The notes under the pieces are model-generated. The model was not told where the DNA came from, did no database searches, and was given only the letters and a program-made list of their open reading frames with translations. The translations under genes and the position numbers were made by a program. A stretch of 9,125 bases of DNA from Caldisericota bacterium (GTDB taxonomy: Bacteria > CAIJMQ01 > JAADFP01): positions 1-9,125 of the forward strand of contig JAADFP010000051.1 of assembly GCA_013152825.1 (NCBI GenBank). The letters are read 5' to 3'. Of this stretch, positions 1 to 7,267 are shown piece after piece; the stretch's first letter is position 1; each line of letters begins with the position of its first letter.

Positions 1-194
1 AAATGTTGGGAGGACAGGCAGGAATGACAGGAGGGGGATATAGGTGGAGAGACGGTGAACGACTCACGTATGACGTTTCGCGCTACACAACCGCAACCGA
101 TTGCCGAGTTAGATTATAGACTTTAGACGATAGACCTTAGGCTGGAAGAAGGTTTTGTTTTTGGATTTATTCAGGCTAAGTCAATAAGTAGAGT
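1..194. other. Non-coding stretch downstream of cooC
   Basis: I see no supportable gene here. A short plus-strand frame from an ATG at position 3 runs about 39 codons with no ribosome binding site and no recognisable motif. The first 40 bases are purine-rich, with GACAGG occurring at 13-18 and 26-31. A degenerate heptad repeat lies at 109-143. A 5-bp inverted repeat, AAGTA/TACTT (186-190 and 196-200), straddles the cooC stop codon, but no T-tract follows it on the minus strand, so it is not a convincing intrinsic terminator. Confidence 0.6.
109..143. repeat. Degenerate 7-bp tandem repeat, about five units
   Basis: Five consecutive heptamers can be read: TTAGATT, ATAGACT, TTAGACG, ATAGACC and TTAGGCT. 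The loose consensus is WTAGACN. The first base alternates T and A, so there is also a 14-bp period. It lies in the non-coding stretch about 50 bases past the cooC stop. Function is unknown. It could be a degenerate satellite, a protein binding array or a remnant of an intergenic repeat family. Confidence 0.55.
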
Positions 195-461
195 TTACTT
201 ACTCCCTACCAGGTTCAGTACTAATTCTTCCACTGCCCGGGGAGCAGGAGAAGAGGAATTTATCCCTATCAGGGGAAGATTTTGCAGGGAGCGGGAGAGA
301 ACCTCCTGGTCAAAAGGAATTATGCAGGCTATTTCCTGGAAGGGTTTTATTGTTTCTTTTATTCCCTCCGGCAGGTTTTCCACTATTATCAGGATTCTTT
401 CCTTGATTTCTAAATCCATATCCCGGGAGATTTCCCATATTCTCTCCGCGCTTTTCAGCGA
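195..461 (-). CDS. cooC: CooC, C-terminal part (after frameshift)
   Basis: This frame continues the CooC protein after the frameshift near 464-467. It begins SLKSAERIWEISRDMD (first ATG at 419), runs through ILIIVENLPEGIKE and IIPFDQEV, and ends PAPRAVEELVLNLVGSK before TAA. The order of a strand plus 'N.LPEGIKE', then 'IPFD.EV', then 'P..RAVEEL' is what I expect of the C-terminal half of CooC/MinD-type ATPases, where the IP.D.EV region contacts nucleotide. Added to the N-terminal fragment with one extra base it gives about 247 residues, close to normal CooC length. No ribosome binding site is evident before the internal ATG, so independent translation is unlikely. This is half of one gene, not a separate gene. 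Confidence 0.85.
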   Translation of the reverse strand, partial: SLKSAERIWEISRDMDLEIKERILIIVENLPEGIKETIKPFQEIACIIPFDQEVLSRSLQNLPLIGINSSSPAPRAVEELVLNLVGSK

Positions 462-937
462 GTGGGGAAAGGGTTTGCTACAATGGCAAGGTAATCCAGT
501 TCCCGCGAAGTTCTGCGTGAGAGGTGCTCCATTCCGGCCTCGTTGTCCATGACTACAAAAGGGTAATTTTTCTCCAATCGTTCCATAAAGGTCCTCAGGA
601 GATTGTTAGCAGTGCAGTAACAACCGGGGCCTTCTGTGCGTCCCATGGTGAGCAAATCGAAGCCCTTATTTTCCTGCAGGATTTCTGCAATTCCCATTTC
701 CCAGAGAAGTGCTTTATCCATGCCCGGAGGGAGCTTGTCTTTAAGCTGTAAGAGTTCTTCCATTTTCTCCATGAGGGTGCTGGGTTTATCAAGTCCCAGG
801 TATTCTCCCAGGGAATGATTGGGGTCGGCATCTACTGCCAGTATGGGAGTTTTGCCCTTTTTTAGCAGGCAGTCTATTATCAGCGCTGCCAGAGTGGATT
901 TACCGGAGCCTCCTTTGCCAGCTATGCCAATTTTCAA
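455..937 (-). CDS. cooC: CooC, N-terminal part (nickel-insertion ATPase, frameshifted)
   Basis: CooC is a cytoplasmic MinD-like P-loop ATPase that helps load nickel into CO dehydrogenase/acetyl-CoA synthase. The fragment opens with a deviant Walker A loop, GKGGSGKST (residues 7-15), followed by DADPN (36-40), the CooC CxC metal/dimer motif C106-Y-C108 and a Walker B-like DNEAG (131-135). The start is TTG (935-937): it places the P-loop at the very N terminus as in the family, and it overlaps the acsV stop as TTGA, so translation is probably coupled. An AGGAC ribosome-binding-like sequence lies just upstream. The frame ends early at residue 160 (VANPFPTR, then TGA). Adding one base to the G run at 464-467 gives VANPFPHSLKSAERI and continues into the C-terminal part. 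Confidence 0.9.
   Translation of the reverse strand: MKIGIAGKGGSGKSTLAALIIDCLLKKGKTPILAVDADPNHSLGEYLGLDKPSTLMEKMEELLQLKDKLPPGMDKALLWEMGIAEILQENKGFDLLTMGRTEGPGCYCTANNLLRTFMERLEKNYPFVVMDNEAGMEHLSRRTSRELDYLAIVANPFPTR
464..467 (-). other. cooC: Frameshift site in cooC at a G run
   Basis: The plus strand reads GTGGGGAAA. One more G (C on the coding strand) joins the two halves of CooC without a gap or a repeated residue, giving ANPFPHSLKSAER. Because the lesion sits in a homopolymer, a sequencing or assembly undercall is the leading explanation. A true mutation, or expression by frameshifting, remains possible. Confidence 0.8.
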
Positions 938-2877
938 TTTTCTGTCCTGGATAATTCTTTTTCTATACTGGGAAAAAGGCTGGTATCTGTATGGGGCAGG
1001 AATAGCGAGGCAATGAACCTATCCATATATTCGGGATCAGTGGCCAGGTCTATGTAGGTCATGGCAGAAGATATCTCGCGTGCCTTCATATAGGCCGGGT
1101 AGGACAAAAGTGATAGCCGTGCTCCTCTCAGGGAAGCATTTCCCACAAACTGGAATTTTTCTCTGGGTAAATCCGGGAGAAGCCCTATGAAAATTGCGTT
1201 ATCTATGTCCAGATAGTTGCCAAATCCGCCTGCTACATAAATTTTTTCTACTTTTTCCCTGCTTAATCCCACCTTTTCCAGCAGGATAATGAAAGCGGTA
1301 AATATTGCTCCCTTGGAACGAATAAGGTTTTCTATGTCCGGTTGGGTTATTACAATATCTTCTCCCGTGGCCGTGTGTGCCCCTTCCACCACTAAGAATT
1401 CCAGGCCTTCTGGGCCCTTTCTTACCCGGAATGAGTTTGGATTTAAGGCTCCTGCCTTGTCTATTATATCGTTTCTGAAAAGCTCGGATATGAGGTCCAC
1501 ATAGCCAGAACCACATATTCCCACGGGAGGAGTGTTGCCTATAGTTTCAAGGTGTATATTTGTTCCTGCAATTTTCACCTTCTGGATAGCTCCTTCTCTG
1601 GCTCTTACTCCGCACCTTACTCCGCTTCCTTCAAAAGCAGGCCCGGCCGAGGCTGAACAGCAAACCATCCACTCCTTATTCCCTATAACTATTTCTCCGT
1701 TTGTGCCTATATCTATAAGAGAGCTGACCTGCTTTTCCTCATCCAGGCCCGTGGCAAGAATCCCGGCGGTTATATCTCCTCCCACGAAAGTAGCTGGTGC
1801 GGGCAGGGTTCCCAGGAGACCACGCGGGTGTACTTTTATCCCTACTTCTGCCGCGCGTATTACTGGCATAAGGTTGGCCGTGGGAACGTAGGGTTCTCTC
1901 CTGAGGTAGGAAGGGTCTACCCGAAGGAGCAGGTGTGTCATGGTGGTATTCCCGGCGCATACTACCGCAGTTATCTCATTGAGGGCTGTTTTGTTAGCAT
2001 CCGCCATGGAAAAGATGAGCTCGTTTATGGTGTCCACCACCACGTGGTGGAGCCTCTCCAAGCCCTCTTCTTTTTCTGCTACAATTATCCGGGTGATAAT
2101 ATCTTCCCCAAAAGTTGCCTGGGGATTAAAGGATGCCTTGGTGGAGATAACTTTACCGGAATTCAGGTCTACTAATTGCGCCACAAGTGTAGTGGTTCCT
2201 ATATCAACGGCCACGCCAAAATTCCTGCTTGAAGTGTCTCCTGGTTCAATCATTACCAACTCTGTGGTTCCGTTCCTTTTCCCCAGCGTTACCGTAACTT
2301 CCCAGTTGCTTTCCCTCAGGAGCCGTCCCAGTTTTCGCACATTGGCTAAACCGGTTTGTAATAAGGGAATATCAAATTTTTTCCGTACCTCGCGGTAAAC
2401 TCGCTCCAAATCAGAAATATTGTCTTCCAGGGTGGGAGGAGGTATTTTTAAGAAAATTTTTGTAGAGAGAGGAGAGCGCAGAAAGAATCTTTCTTCCAGT
2501 AATTCTACTTCTCCGGCAATTTCCACTCCAGGAAGGTACATGCCTTGTAAGCGGCTTTCCTTTGCTTCTTCTGTGAGGATACTTGCCTTTTCCAGGCGGG
2601 AAGCAGGGGGTATTTTTACTGTCAGGTCTGAGTGTATAGTGGTTCTGCAGGCTAAGACATAGCCTTTGGATTTTTCCTCTTTGCTTATCCTTCCGGAAGG
2701 CTCGGTTTCAAAGTTCCCTTCTTTAATGATTACCTTGCATCTTCCGCATACACCTTCTCCGGCACAGGATGAGGTGATCCCTATCCCTCCCAGCACCGCC
2801 GCGGTCAGGATATCTGTCCCGGGAGAAACCTCTACAATCTTTTTGTAGGGGAGAAATGTAACTTTTAACTTTTTCAT
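934..2877 (-). CDS. acsV: AcsV, reductive activator of the corrinoid iron-sulfur protein
   Basis: The 647-residue protein matches the RACo/AcsV (DUF4445) family, which uses ATP to drive reduction of inactive Co(II) corrinoid protein back to Co(I). Residues 1-90 form a plant-type [2Fe-2S] ferredoxin domain with C38, C44, C47 and C77 (CX5CX2CX29C). A linker/middle region follows to about 215. The rest is an ASKHA-type ATPase: VDIGTTT (224-230), CAGNTTMTHLLL (307-318), IDIGTNGEI (388-396), SASAGPAFEG (408-417), GICGSGYVDLISEL (453-466) and YVAGGFGNYLDID (547-559). Length is normal for the family. The ATG overlaps the acsE stop as ATGA, and its own TGA overlaps the TTG start of cooC, so the three genes form a coupled operon. 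I see no strong ribosome binding site of its own. The context beside acsE makes CFeSP the expected partner. Confidence 0.95.
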   Translation of the reverse strand: MKKLKVTFLPYKKIVEVSPGTDILTAAVLGGIGITSSCAGEGVCGRCKVIIKEGNFETEPSGRISKEEKSKGYVLACRTTIHSDLTVKIPPASRLEKASILTEEAKESRLQGMYLPGVEIAGEVELLEERFFLRSPLSTKIFLKIPPPTLEDNISDLERVYREVRKKFDIPLLQTGLANVRKLGRLLRESNWEVTVTLGKRNGTTELVMIEPGDTSSRNFGVAVDIGTTTLVAQLVDLNSGKVISTKASFNPQATFGEDIITRIIVAEKEEGLERLHHVVVDTINELIFSMADANKTALNEITAVVCAGNTTMTHLLLRVDPSYLRREPYVPTANLMPVIRAAEVGIKVHPRGLLGTLPAPATFVGGDITAGILATGLDEEKQVSSLIDIGTNGEIVIGNKEWMVCCSASAGPAFEGSGVRCGVRAREGAIQKVKIAGTNIHLETIGNTPPVGICGSGYVDLISELFRNDIIDKAGALNPNSFRVRKGPEGLEFLVVEGAHTATGEDIVITQPDIENLIRSKGAIFTAFIILLEKVGLSREKVEKIYVAGGFGNYLDIDNAIFIGLLPDLPREKFQFVGNASLRGARLSLLSYPAYMKAREISSAMTYIDLATDPEYMDRFIASLFLPHTDTSLFPSIEKELSRTEN

Positions 2878-3752
2878 ACTTTCAACCAGGAGTGAGAGTA
2901 AAGCACTTTACCGGAAAGGATCTGGTATGTCTTATAATAATTTTTTTCTTCCTCGCTGAGAGAGTTGACATCAATATCTTCTCCCTCCATCACCCTATGG
3001 AGTAAGTTTACAATGTTCTCTTTGCTGCCCTTGGTCATGGCAATTAGTTCTGTATCGAAGGCATCCACTATGGCAGAATCAATCTTGTATTTCATAAACA
3101 TGGCCAAATAGGTTCTGTTTATAAGAGGGCGTAGCTCCTCCGGGGCACCGTTGGAAACATTGGATAATCCGCAGGTGGAACAGCAATCTGGGAGCATTTC
3201 TTTAAACATGCTCAGGAATTCCAGGGTGGCTACTACCTGGTCCTGCTGGTAGGGTACAGGCAGGACTATTGGATCAAAGTAAATATTCTGGTGAGGGATG
3301 CCTTCCTGGTCTGCCCTGGACAGGAATTCACAGGCCAGGGAACCTCGCTCCGTAGCGTCCCTGGGCATGCCAGTATTTCCAATCAAAAGGGCAATACACT
3401 TACAGTGGTACTTTTTCATCAGGGGTAGCAGTGTATCCATTCTTTCCTCTGTTACGGAAATGGAGTTTATGATAGCCCTGTCCCTTTCTATTTCCAGCCC
3501 TACTTTCATGGCTTCCAGATTCGTGGTGTCCAGTGCGAGGGGGAGGTTGGTAACTTCCCTGACCGTTTTGATAATCCACTCCATCAGCTCCGGCCCGTTC
3601 TTGCGAGCCGGCCCAATATTCAGGTCGAGATAATCCATGCCGTTTTCTTCGCTTTTTCTGGCAATTTCTTGAATGGGGGCCTTGTTTCTCTCCTTCATGG
3701 CAGCCCTTAACCTCTTATTCATCACGTTTATGTTTTCTCCTATGAGTAACAT
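2874..3752 (-). CDS. acsE: AcsE, methyltetrahydrofolate:CFeSP methyltransferase
   Basis: AcsE transfers the methyl group of 5-methyltetrahydrofolate to the cobalt of the corrinoid iron-sulfur protein, the step joining the methyl branch to acetyl-CoA synthesis. The protein is a single pterin-binding TIM barrel. Numbered from the chosen start, visible landmarks are DLN (43-45), LDTTN with D75, INSIS with N96, FDP with D160 and GLSNVSNG with N198. These correspond to the folate-binding Asp/Asn residues known from the Moorella enzyme. A GTG at 3758 would add two residues, but it lies inside the strong Shine-Dalgarno AAGGAGGT (3757-3764). The ATG at 3750-3752, five bases further on, is the better start and gives MLLIGENIN, as in relatives (292 residues). 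It is the first gene of the acsE-acsV-cooC operon and diverges from the kinase gene. Confidence 0.94.
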   Translation of the reverse strand: MLLIGENINVMNKRLRAAMKERNKAPIQEIARKSEENGMDYLDLNIGPARKNGPELMEWIIKTVREVTNLPLALDTTNLEAMKVGLEIERDRAIINSISVTEERMDTLLPLMKKYHCKCIALLIGNTGMPRDATERGSLACEFLSRADQEGIPHQNIYFDPIVLPVPYQQDQVVATLEFLSMFKEMLPDCCSTCGLSNVSNGAPEELRPLINRTYLAMFMKYKIDSAIVDAFDTELIAMTKGSKENIVNLLHRVMEGEDIDVNSLSEEEKNYYKTYQILSGKVLYSHSWLKV

Positions 3753-3756
3753 AGCC

Positions 3757-3764
3757 ACCTCCTT
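3757..3764 (-). promoter_or_regulatory. Ribosome binding site of acsE
   Basis: On the minus strand this reads AAGGAGGT, a near-perfect anti-16S match. It ends five bases before the ATG at 3752 and overlaps the alternative GTG at 3758, which settles the acsE start in favour of the ATG. Confidence 0.8.
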
Positions 3765-3861
3765 CTTCTATTTTCCTAATATATCTACTATACCATAAAA
3801 TTTCTCTCCTTATCCACGTTCACAATTTGCAAAAGTTACAATTTATTGGTAGAGTAAAAAA
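3759..3861. promoter_or_regulatory. Divergent regulatory region between acsE and the kinase gene
   Basis: This AT-rich 103-bp gap must hold the start signals for both directions. On the minus strand an extended -10, TGGTATAGT (plus coordinates 3787-3795), stands about 35 bases before the acsE start; no good -35 is seen, which fits an extended -10 promoter. On the plus strand TTGCAA (3827-3832) and TAGAGT (3850-3855) have 17-bp spacing but only four of six matches each. That placement would start the transcript near the GTG at 3862, leaving almost no leader. Both assignments are inferences from pattern only. Confidence 0.4.
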
Positions 3862-5586
3862 GTGGAATATAGGGGAAGGGATTTTAGGGTTCAGGTTACA
3901 ATTTCACAGCCTCTTACTTTTGAGCAAAGCAATCAAATAGCCTGTATATTGAGTAAAATACTGCCCGAGGTTGCTGTTTCACCCGCGGAACTGCTGGATG
4001 AAAATAATATTCTAAGCTATGAGCTGAGTAAAGAAGAAGCGGATAAATTGTCCGCTGCACTCACCCGGGAAGGAATAGCCAATCAAGTAGTTACCTCTCT
4101 CGCCAAAAAGACAGATAGCAGAACCAGGACAGTAGTTGAGCTTACTCTTATGCGGGGATTGGCCACTGAGACAGATGTGAATGAGGCAATGGCAGAGAGG
4201 GAAAGATTGTTGGCCTCCGGAGAGGATGTTTCCCTGGAGAAAATCCTGCTCCAGAAGGGGTTTCTTACCCCGGCCCAGGTTTCTTCAATAACCCAGTACA
4301 TAGATGAGAATCTATCCGGGGAAAAATTTGGAGACTTTGAAATCCTAAAAAAGTTGGGACAGGGAGGAATGGGGTCTGTTTATAAAGCCCGGCAGATAAG
4401 CATGGATAGGTTGGTAGCGCTAAAATTTCTTCCTCCCCACCTGGCCAGTGACAGGATGTATGTAGAAAGATTTTACCGGGAAGCCCGCATTAGTGCCAAA
4501 GTAGACCACCCCAACATTGTGAGGGGGCTGGCAGTAGGTGAGATAGATGGTCAACATTACTTTGCCATGGAATACGTGGAGGGAGAAAGCCTGCAGGATA
4601 AGATAGATAAGAAAGGGCCTCTCTCCCTGGAAGAAACAGCAAAGCTGATGAAACAGATGGCAAAGGCGATGATACATGCGGAAGAGAAAGGCCTGGTGCA
4701 TAGAGATATTAAGCCTGATAATATCTTGATAACCTCTGAAGGGATGGCTAAGTTGGTTGACCTGGGATTGGCCAAGTTATCCTTTGCCCAGATGACCCGG
4801 ATGACAGACACAGGGACCTCAATGGGTACTCCCTATTACATGGCTCCGGAGCAGGCAAGGGATTCCTCCCGGGCTGATAATAGAAGCGATATTTATTCTC
4901 TGGGAATTACCTTTTACTTTGCACTTACCGGGAGAGTGCCCTACGAGGGAAGTTCTGCGCTGGAGATTATGTTGAAACATGAGACTGATCCTCTGCCCTC
5001 CCTCCAGAAAATAAAGCCTGACATACCGCGTAGCCTCTCCCGCATAATTGAGAAAATGACGGAGAAAAAGCCGGAGAAGCGATACCAGAATGCGGTACAG
5101 CTTCTGAATGATTTGAACAAGGTCACTCTTGCTTCTCCCGCAAAGGAGCTGCCAACCAAGCCGAAAGCCCCGGTTTATACTGGTCCCACCTGGTATGTAA
5201 AAATGGGCCGGGGGGAGTGGGAAAAGGTCATACAGTTGAAGCATAGCCTTTTGCTGCAAGCCATAGAAAAGGGAGAAGTCAGGCCTGATTCCCTGGTAAG
5301 TTTAAATTCTCCCCATGCTTTTACTCTGGCGGTAAATTTCCCCAAATTGAAAGAAGCTTTTGACAAAAAGGAAAGAAGCAAACTGCAGAAGGTAGAAAGA
5401 GCCCCCGAGCTTGCCCAATTTCTGCATGATATAGATGCTAAGGCAAAATTGGCAAGAAGAAGGAAAAAAATAAAAAGAGTATTGAAAAAGATTGTTCTTT
5501 TGGGAATACTGATTACAGCAGCTATTCTTGCCTACAAAAACCTGGAATTCCTGAGAACACTAATCTCCAGGGTACTTAACCGCTAA
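3862..5586 (+). CDS. Tail-anchored Ser/Thr protein kinase with a GYF-like domain
   Basis: This 574-residue Hanks-type kinase phosphorylates proteins on Ser/Thr. Residues 1-85 are an unassigned N-terminal domain. Residues 88-150 contain RGLATETDVNEAM and KGFLTPAQVSSI, helical repeats resembling MshEN/GspE-type N-terminal modules. The kinase domain (157-415) is complete: glycine loop GQGGMG (166-171), VALK with K188, E207, HRDIKPDN (280-287), DLG (300-302) instead of DFG, and APE (328-330). Residues 443-500 (WYVKMGRGEWEKV, then AIEKGEVRPDSLVS) resemble a GYF_2 adaptor domain. A very basic stretch (530-543) precedes one membrane helix (about 544-557), so the kinase should face the cytoplasm. No PASTA repeats are present. 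The start is GTG, the first possible start after a TAG at 3850-3852, with only a weak ribosome binding site. It opposes the acs genes on both sides; any role in controlling them is inference. Confidence 0.9.
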   Translation: MEYRGRDFRVQVTISQPLTFEQSNQIACILSKILPEVAVSPAELLDENNILSYELSKEEADKLSAALTREGIANQVVTSLAKKTDSRTRTVVELTLMRGLATETDVNEAMAERERLLASGEDVSLEKILLQKGFLTPAQVSSITQYIDENLSGEKFGDFEILKKLGQGGMGSVYKARQISMDRLVALKFLPPHLASDRMYVERFYREARISAKVDHPNIVRGLAVGEIDGQHYFAMEYVEGESLQDKIDKKGPLSLEETAKLMKQMAKAMIHAEEKGLVHRDIKPDNILITSEGMAKLVDLGLAKLSFAQMTRMTDTGTSMGTPYYMAPEQARDSSRADNRSDIYSLGITFYFALTGRVPYEGSSALEIMLKHETDPLPSLQKIKPDIPRSLSRIIEKMTEKKPEKRYQNAVQLLNDLNKVTLASPAKELPTKPKAPVYTGPTWYVKMGRGEWEKVIQLKHSLLLQAIEKGEVRPDSLVSLNSPHAFTLAVNFPKLKEAFDKKERSKLQKVERAPELAQFLHDIDAKAKLARRRKKIKRVLKKIVLLGILITAAILAYKNLEFLRTLISRVLNR

Positions 5587-5601
5587 TCCTGGAGCGGATT
5601 A
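5584..5601. other. Short inverted repeat between convergent genes
   Basis: TAATCC (5584-5589) and GGATTA (5596-5601) pair perfectly around the six-base loop TGGAGC. The left arm contains the kinase stop codon. It sits in the 41-bp gap where the kinase and methyltransferase genes converge, a place where a bidirectional terminator is expected. No T-tract follows on either strand, so an intrinsic terminator is not shown. Confidence 0.3.
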
Positions 5602-5627
5602 TTGACGGGCTCTCCTCTTTAGATGTT

Positions 5628-6674
5628 CTAGCGCTTTACTCCTTGCAAGAAGAAGCCATTGCTTGCCCCAATTAACCGAAAAGGCGTATCAATTAAGTAG
5701 AAGAGAGGATACAGTATGTTCAGTGTTCTATTTAATAACTTCCACTTAAGAGAGGGAGAGGGCACAGCAAGCTGTGGGTTTTTAGATTTGAATACACAAG
5801 AAGGGCTGTTCTCACTCTCACTCTTACCCTTGCCACGGTATTGTAGGATTAAATAAAGCAACTCATTGAAAGCTAAAGTGAAAAAGGTATCAAAATAAGT
5901 GATTTTTAATTTCGCCATCCCTTTGGTTTCCAGGGACTTTTTTACTTCACGGGCATTAAGAAACTTTTCCGGGTCGTGGTCATCCAGGTGTCCTTTATCT
6001 ACTCCCAGTTTGCGGAAGGTTATGAGCCTCAGGAACCAGTGCCAGGTGAAAAGTTGCCTTTTGTTCAGAGTATAAACAAGGAGTTTACCACCGGGTTTAA
6101 GTACTCGTACCATCTCTTCTAAGGCGGTTAAAGGTGATGAGAGATGCTCCAGCGTATCCAGTGAAATAACCAGGTCAAACGAATTGTCCCGAAACGGTAA
6201 AGATTCTGCATCGCCTACCCAATACTGATTAACTAGAGGGTTATAGAAACGGGCTATTTTTATTGCTTCTATGGAGATATCGAGACCTACTCCTTTCAAA
6301 TCATAATGGGCACAAATCTTGTTTAGGATTTCTCCTCTGCCGCATCCTACATCCAGGACTGTTCCTTTCTTCTCAACCAATGCATCCAGTAAATTTCTCA
6401 GGGCAATAACCTTGAGGTTGCCGGCAATTTTTAGCCCCCAATTGTCTGTAGCTACTATTTGCGGAAGAGAAGGGTTGAGGGAAAATTCTCTCATGAATTG
6501 ATCATAAGCTTCTTTCTGATGCCGTTTCCAGGGATCAGCTATCTCTTTATGAAAAATGGGGATATCATTCTCAATGTGGAAACTATTCCCACAATTTTCA
6601 CATACGAGACTGCCTTCTTCCTCCTTTAATTTCCCCTTGCAACAGGGAGAAATCAGATAAGCTGGTAGATTCAT
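5628..6674 (-). CDS. Class I SAM-dependent methyltransferase with zinc-ribbon-like N terminus
   Basis: The 348-residue protein has a short Trm112-like N-terminal segment (LISPCCKGKL, then C25-x2-C28 and NDIPIFH), followed by a Rossmann methyltransferase domain: motif I VLDVGCGRGE (106-115), GLDIS (130-134), GDAESLPF (154-161), FDLVISLDTLEHL (166-178) and the post-motif LKPGGKLLVYT (192-202). This is the Methyltransf_11/UbiE-like pattern, which does not reveal the substrate. The usual first zinc pair CPxC is altered to SPCC, so metal binding there is doubtful. Residues 281-310 are a Ser/Pro/Lys-rich linker, and the C terminus (315-345) is hydrophobic and could touch a membrane. The ATG has AAGGAG ten bases upstream (6685-6690). 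It follows acsC by 32 bases and is probably cotranscribed, but it is not a known acs gene. Confidence 0.85.
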   Translation of the reverse strand: MNLPAYLISPCCKGKLKEEEGSLVCENCGNSFHIENDIPIFHKEIADPWKRHQKEAYDQFMREFSLNPSLPQIVATDNWGLKIAGNLKVIALRNLLDALVEKKGTVLDVGCGRGEILNKICAHYDLKGVGLDISIEAIKIARFYNPLVNQYWVGDAESLPFRDNSFDLVISLDTLEHLSSPLTALEEMVRVLKPGGKLLVYTLNKRQLFTWHWFLRLITFRKLGVDKGHLDDHDPEKFLNAREVKKSLETKGMAKLKITYFDTFFTLAFNELLYLILQYRGKGKSESENSPSCVFKSKNPQLAVPSPSLKWKLLNRTLNILYPLFYLIDTPFRLIGASNGFFLQGVKR

Positions 6675-6706
6675 TCTTCAGATGCTCCTTCTGTATCTAT
6701 ACAAAT

Positions 6707-7267
6707 TTATGCTTTCCATCGGGTCTTGAGAAAGGCCGGGATGTGGGAAGCTTCCCGGGGGCCTAATAGGATTTCCCAGCCGGGCAATTCTTCCTCCAGC
6801 TCACCCACTATCTGGGCCACGTAGCCGGGAACGATGAGTTTGCGATGTTTAATTTTTTCCTCTATTTTCGTTTTCTTTACCAGCTCGGCAATGGTGTCCG
6901 CGTTGAACTTATCAGCTGCCCAGGCAGTAAGCACTGATAGCCCTTCAGAGTCCTGGACAAGTAGCCAGGAAGGAGTGCGGGAATTTTCTACTTCTCCTGA
7001 GACAATGAAGTAGGAAAGGGCAAAGTTCACGGTAACCAGAACCGGGGAATTTTCGTCGGGCTTGCCTATTTCATATACGCCCTCGGGTGTGGCCATTGGT
7101 CTTTGGGGATCGGTAAATATATTCAATCTTTCTAACAAGAGAGGAAAAAGGGTTTCTCCTGCAATATGGTTCATTACTACTGCGCTGGAATACTTGGCGA
7201 TTAGTATGGAGGCATAAAGAGCTTCTTTGAGATAATCATCGGTCAGTCTTCCGGTAAAAGAAATTGT
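6707..7267 (-). CDS. acsC: AcsC, C-terminal part (after frameshift)
   Basis: This frame carries the rest of the CFeSP large (gamma) subunit: TISFTGRLTDDYLKEAL, then AKYSSAVVM, IFTDPQRP, VTVNFALSYFIVSGEVE, WLLVQDSEGLSVLTAWAADKF, KHRKLIVPGYVA, ELPGWEILLGPREASHIPAFLK. The segments NF.L.YF, PSWLLV.D.EGLSVLTAWAA and HRKLI.PGYVA...GP.EA..IP..LK are hallmarks of the AcsC/CdhE corrinoid-binding C-terminal region as I know it. The first ATG in the frame is at 7174, but homology to the family continues upstream of it to the frameshift, and no ribosome binding site precedes that ATG. Joined with the N-terminal part the protein would be 451 residues, about the usual AcsC length. Confidence 0.9.
   Translation of the reverse strand, partial: TISFTGRLTDDYLKEALYASILIAKYSSAVVMNHIAGETLFPLLLERLNIFTDPQRPMATPEGVYEIGKPDENSPVLVTVNFALSYFIVSGEVENSRTPSWLLVQDSEGLSVLTAWAADKFNADTIAELVKKTKIEEKIKHRKLIVPGYVAQIVGELEEELPGWEILLGPREASHIPAFLKTRWKA

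Noticed and set aside
3..122. Short plus-strand frame from ATG at 3
   Set aside because: About 39 codons, Gly/Arg-rich, no ribosome binding site, and it ends inside the heptad repeat; it looks like non-coding sequence.
109..143. Heptad repeat as a CRISPR array
   Set aside because: Units are 7 bp with no unique spacers, so it is a simple tandem repeat.
186..200. AAGTA/TACTT hairpin as a cooC terminator
   Set aside because: The stem is only 5 bp and lacks a T-tract on the minus strand, so it does not meet the pattern of an intrinsic terminator.
464..467. Programmed ribosomal frameshift in cooC
   Set aside because: There is no slippery heptamer with a clear downstream pseudoknot, and the same type of lesion in acsC favours a missing base.
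1828..2398. Two overlapping plus-strand frames of 115 and 152 codons
   Set aside because: They lie opposite acsV, whose frame is fully supported by motifs; no ribosome binding sites or domains support them.
3753..3758. GTG at 3758 as the acsE start
   Set aside because: The codon is part of the Shine-Dalgarno sequence itself; the ATG at 3752 has proper spacing.
4819..5259. 146-codon minus-strand frame
   Set aside because: It is antisense to the kinase domain and shows no recognisable motif.
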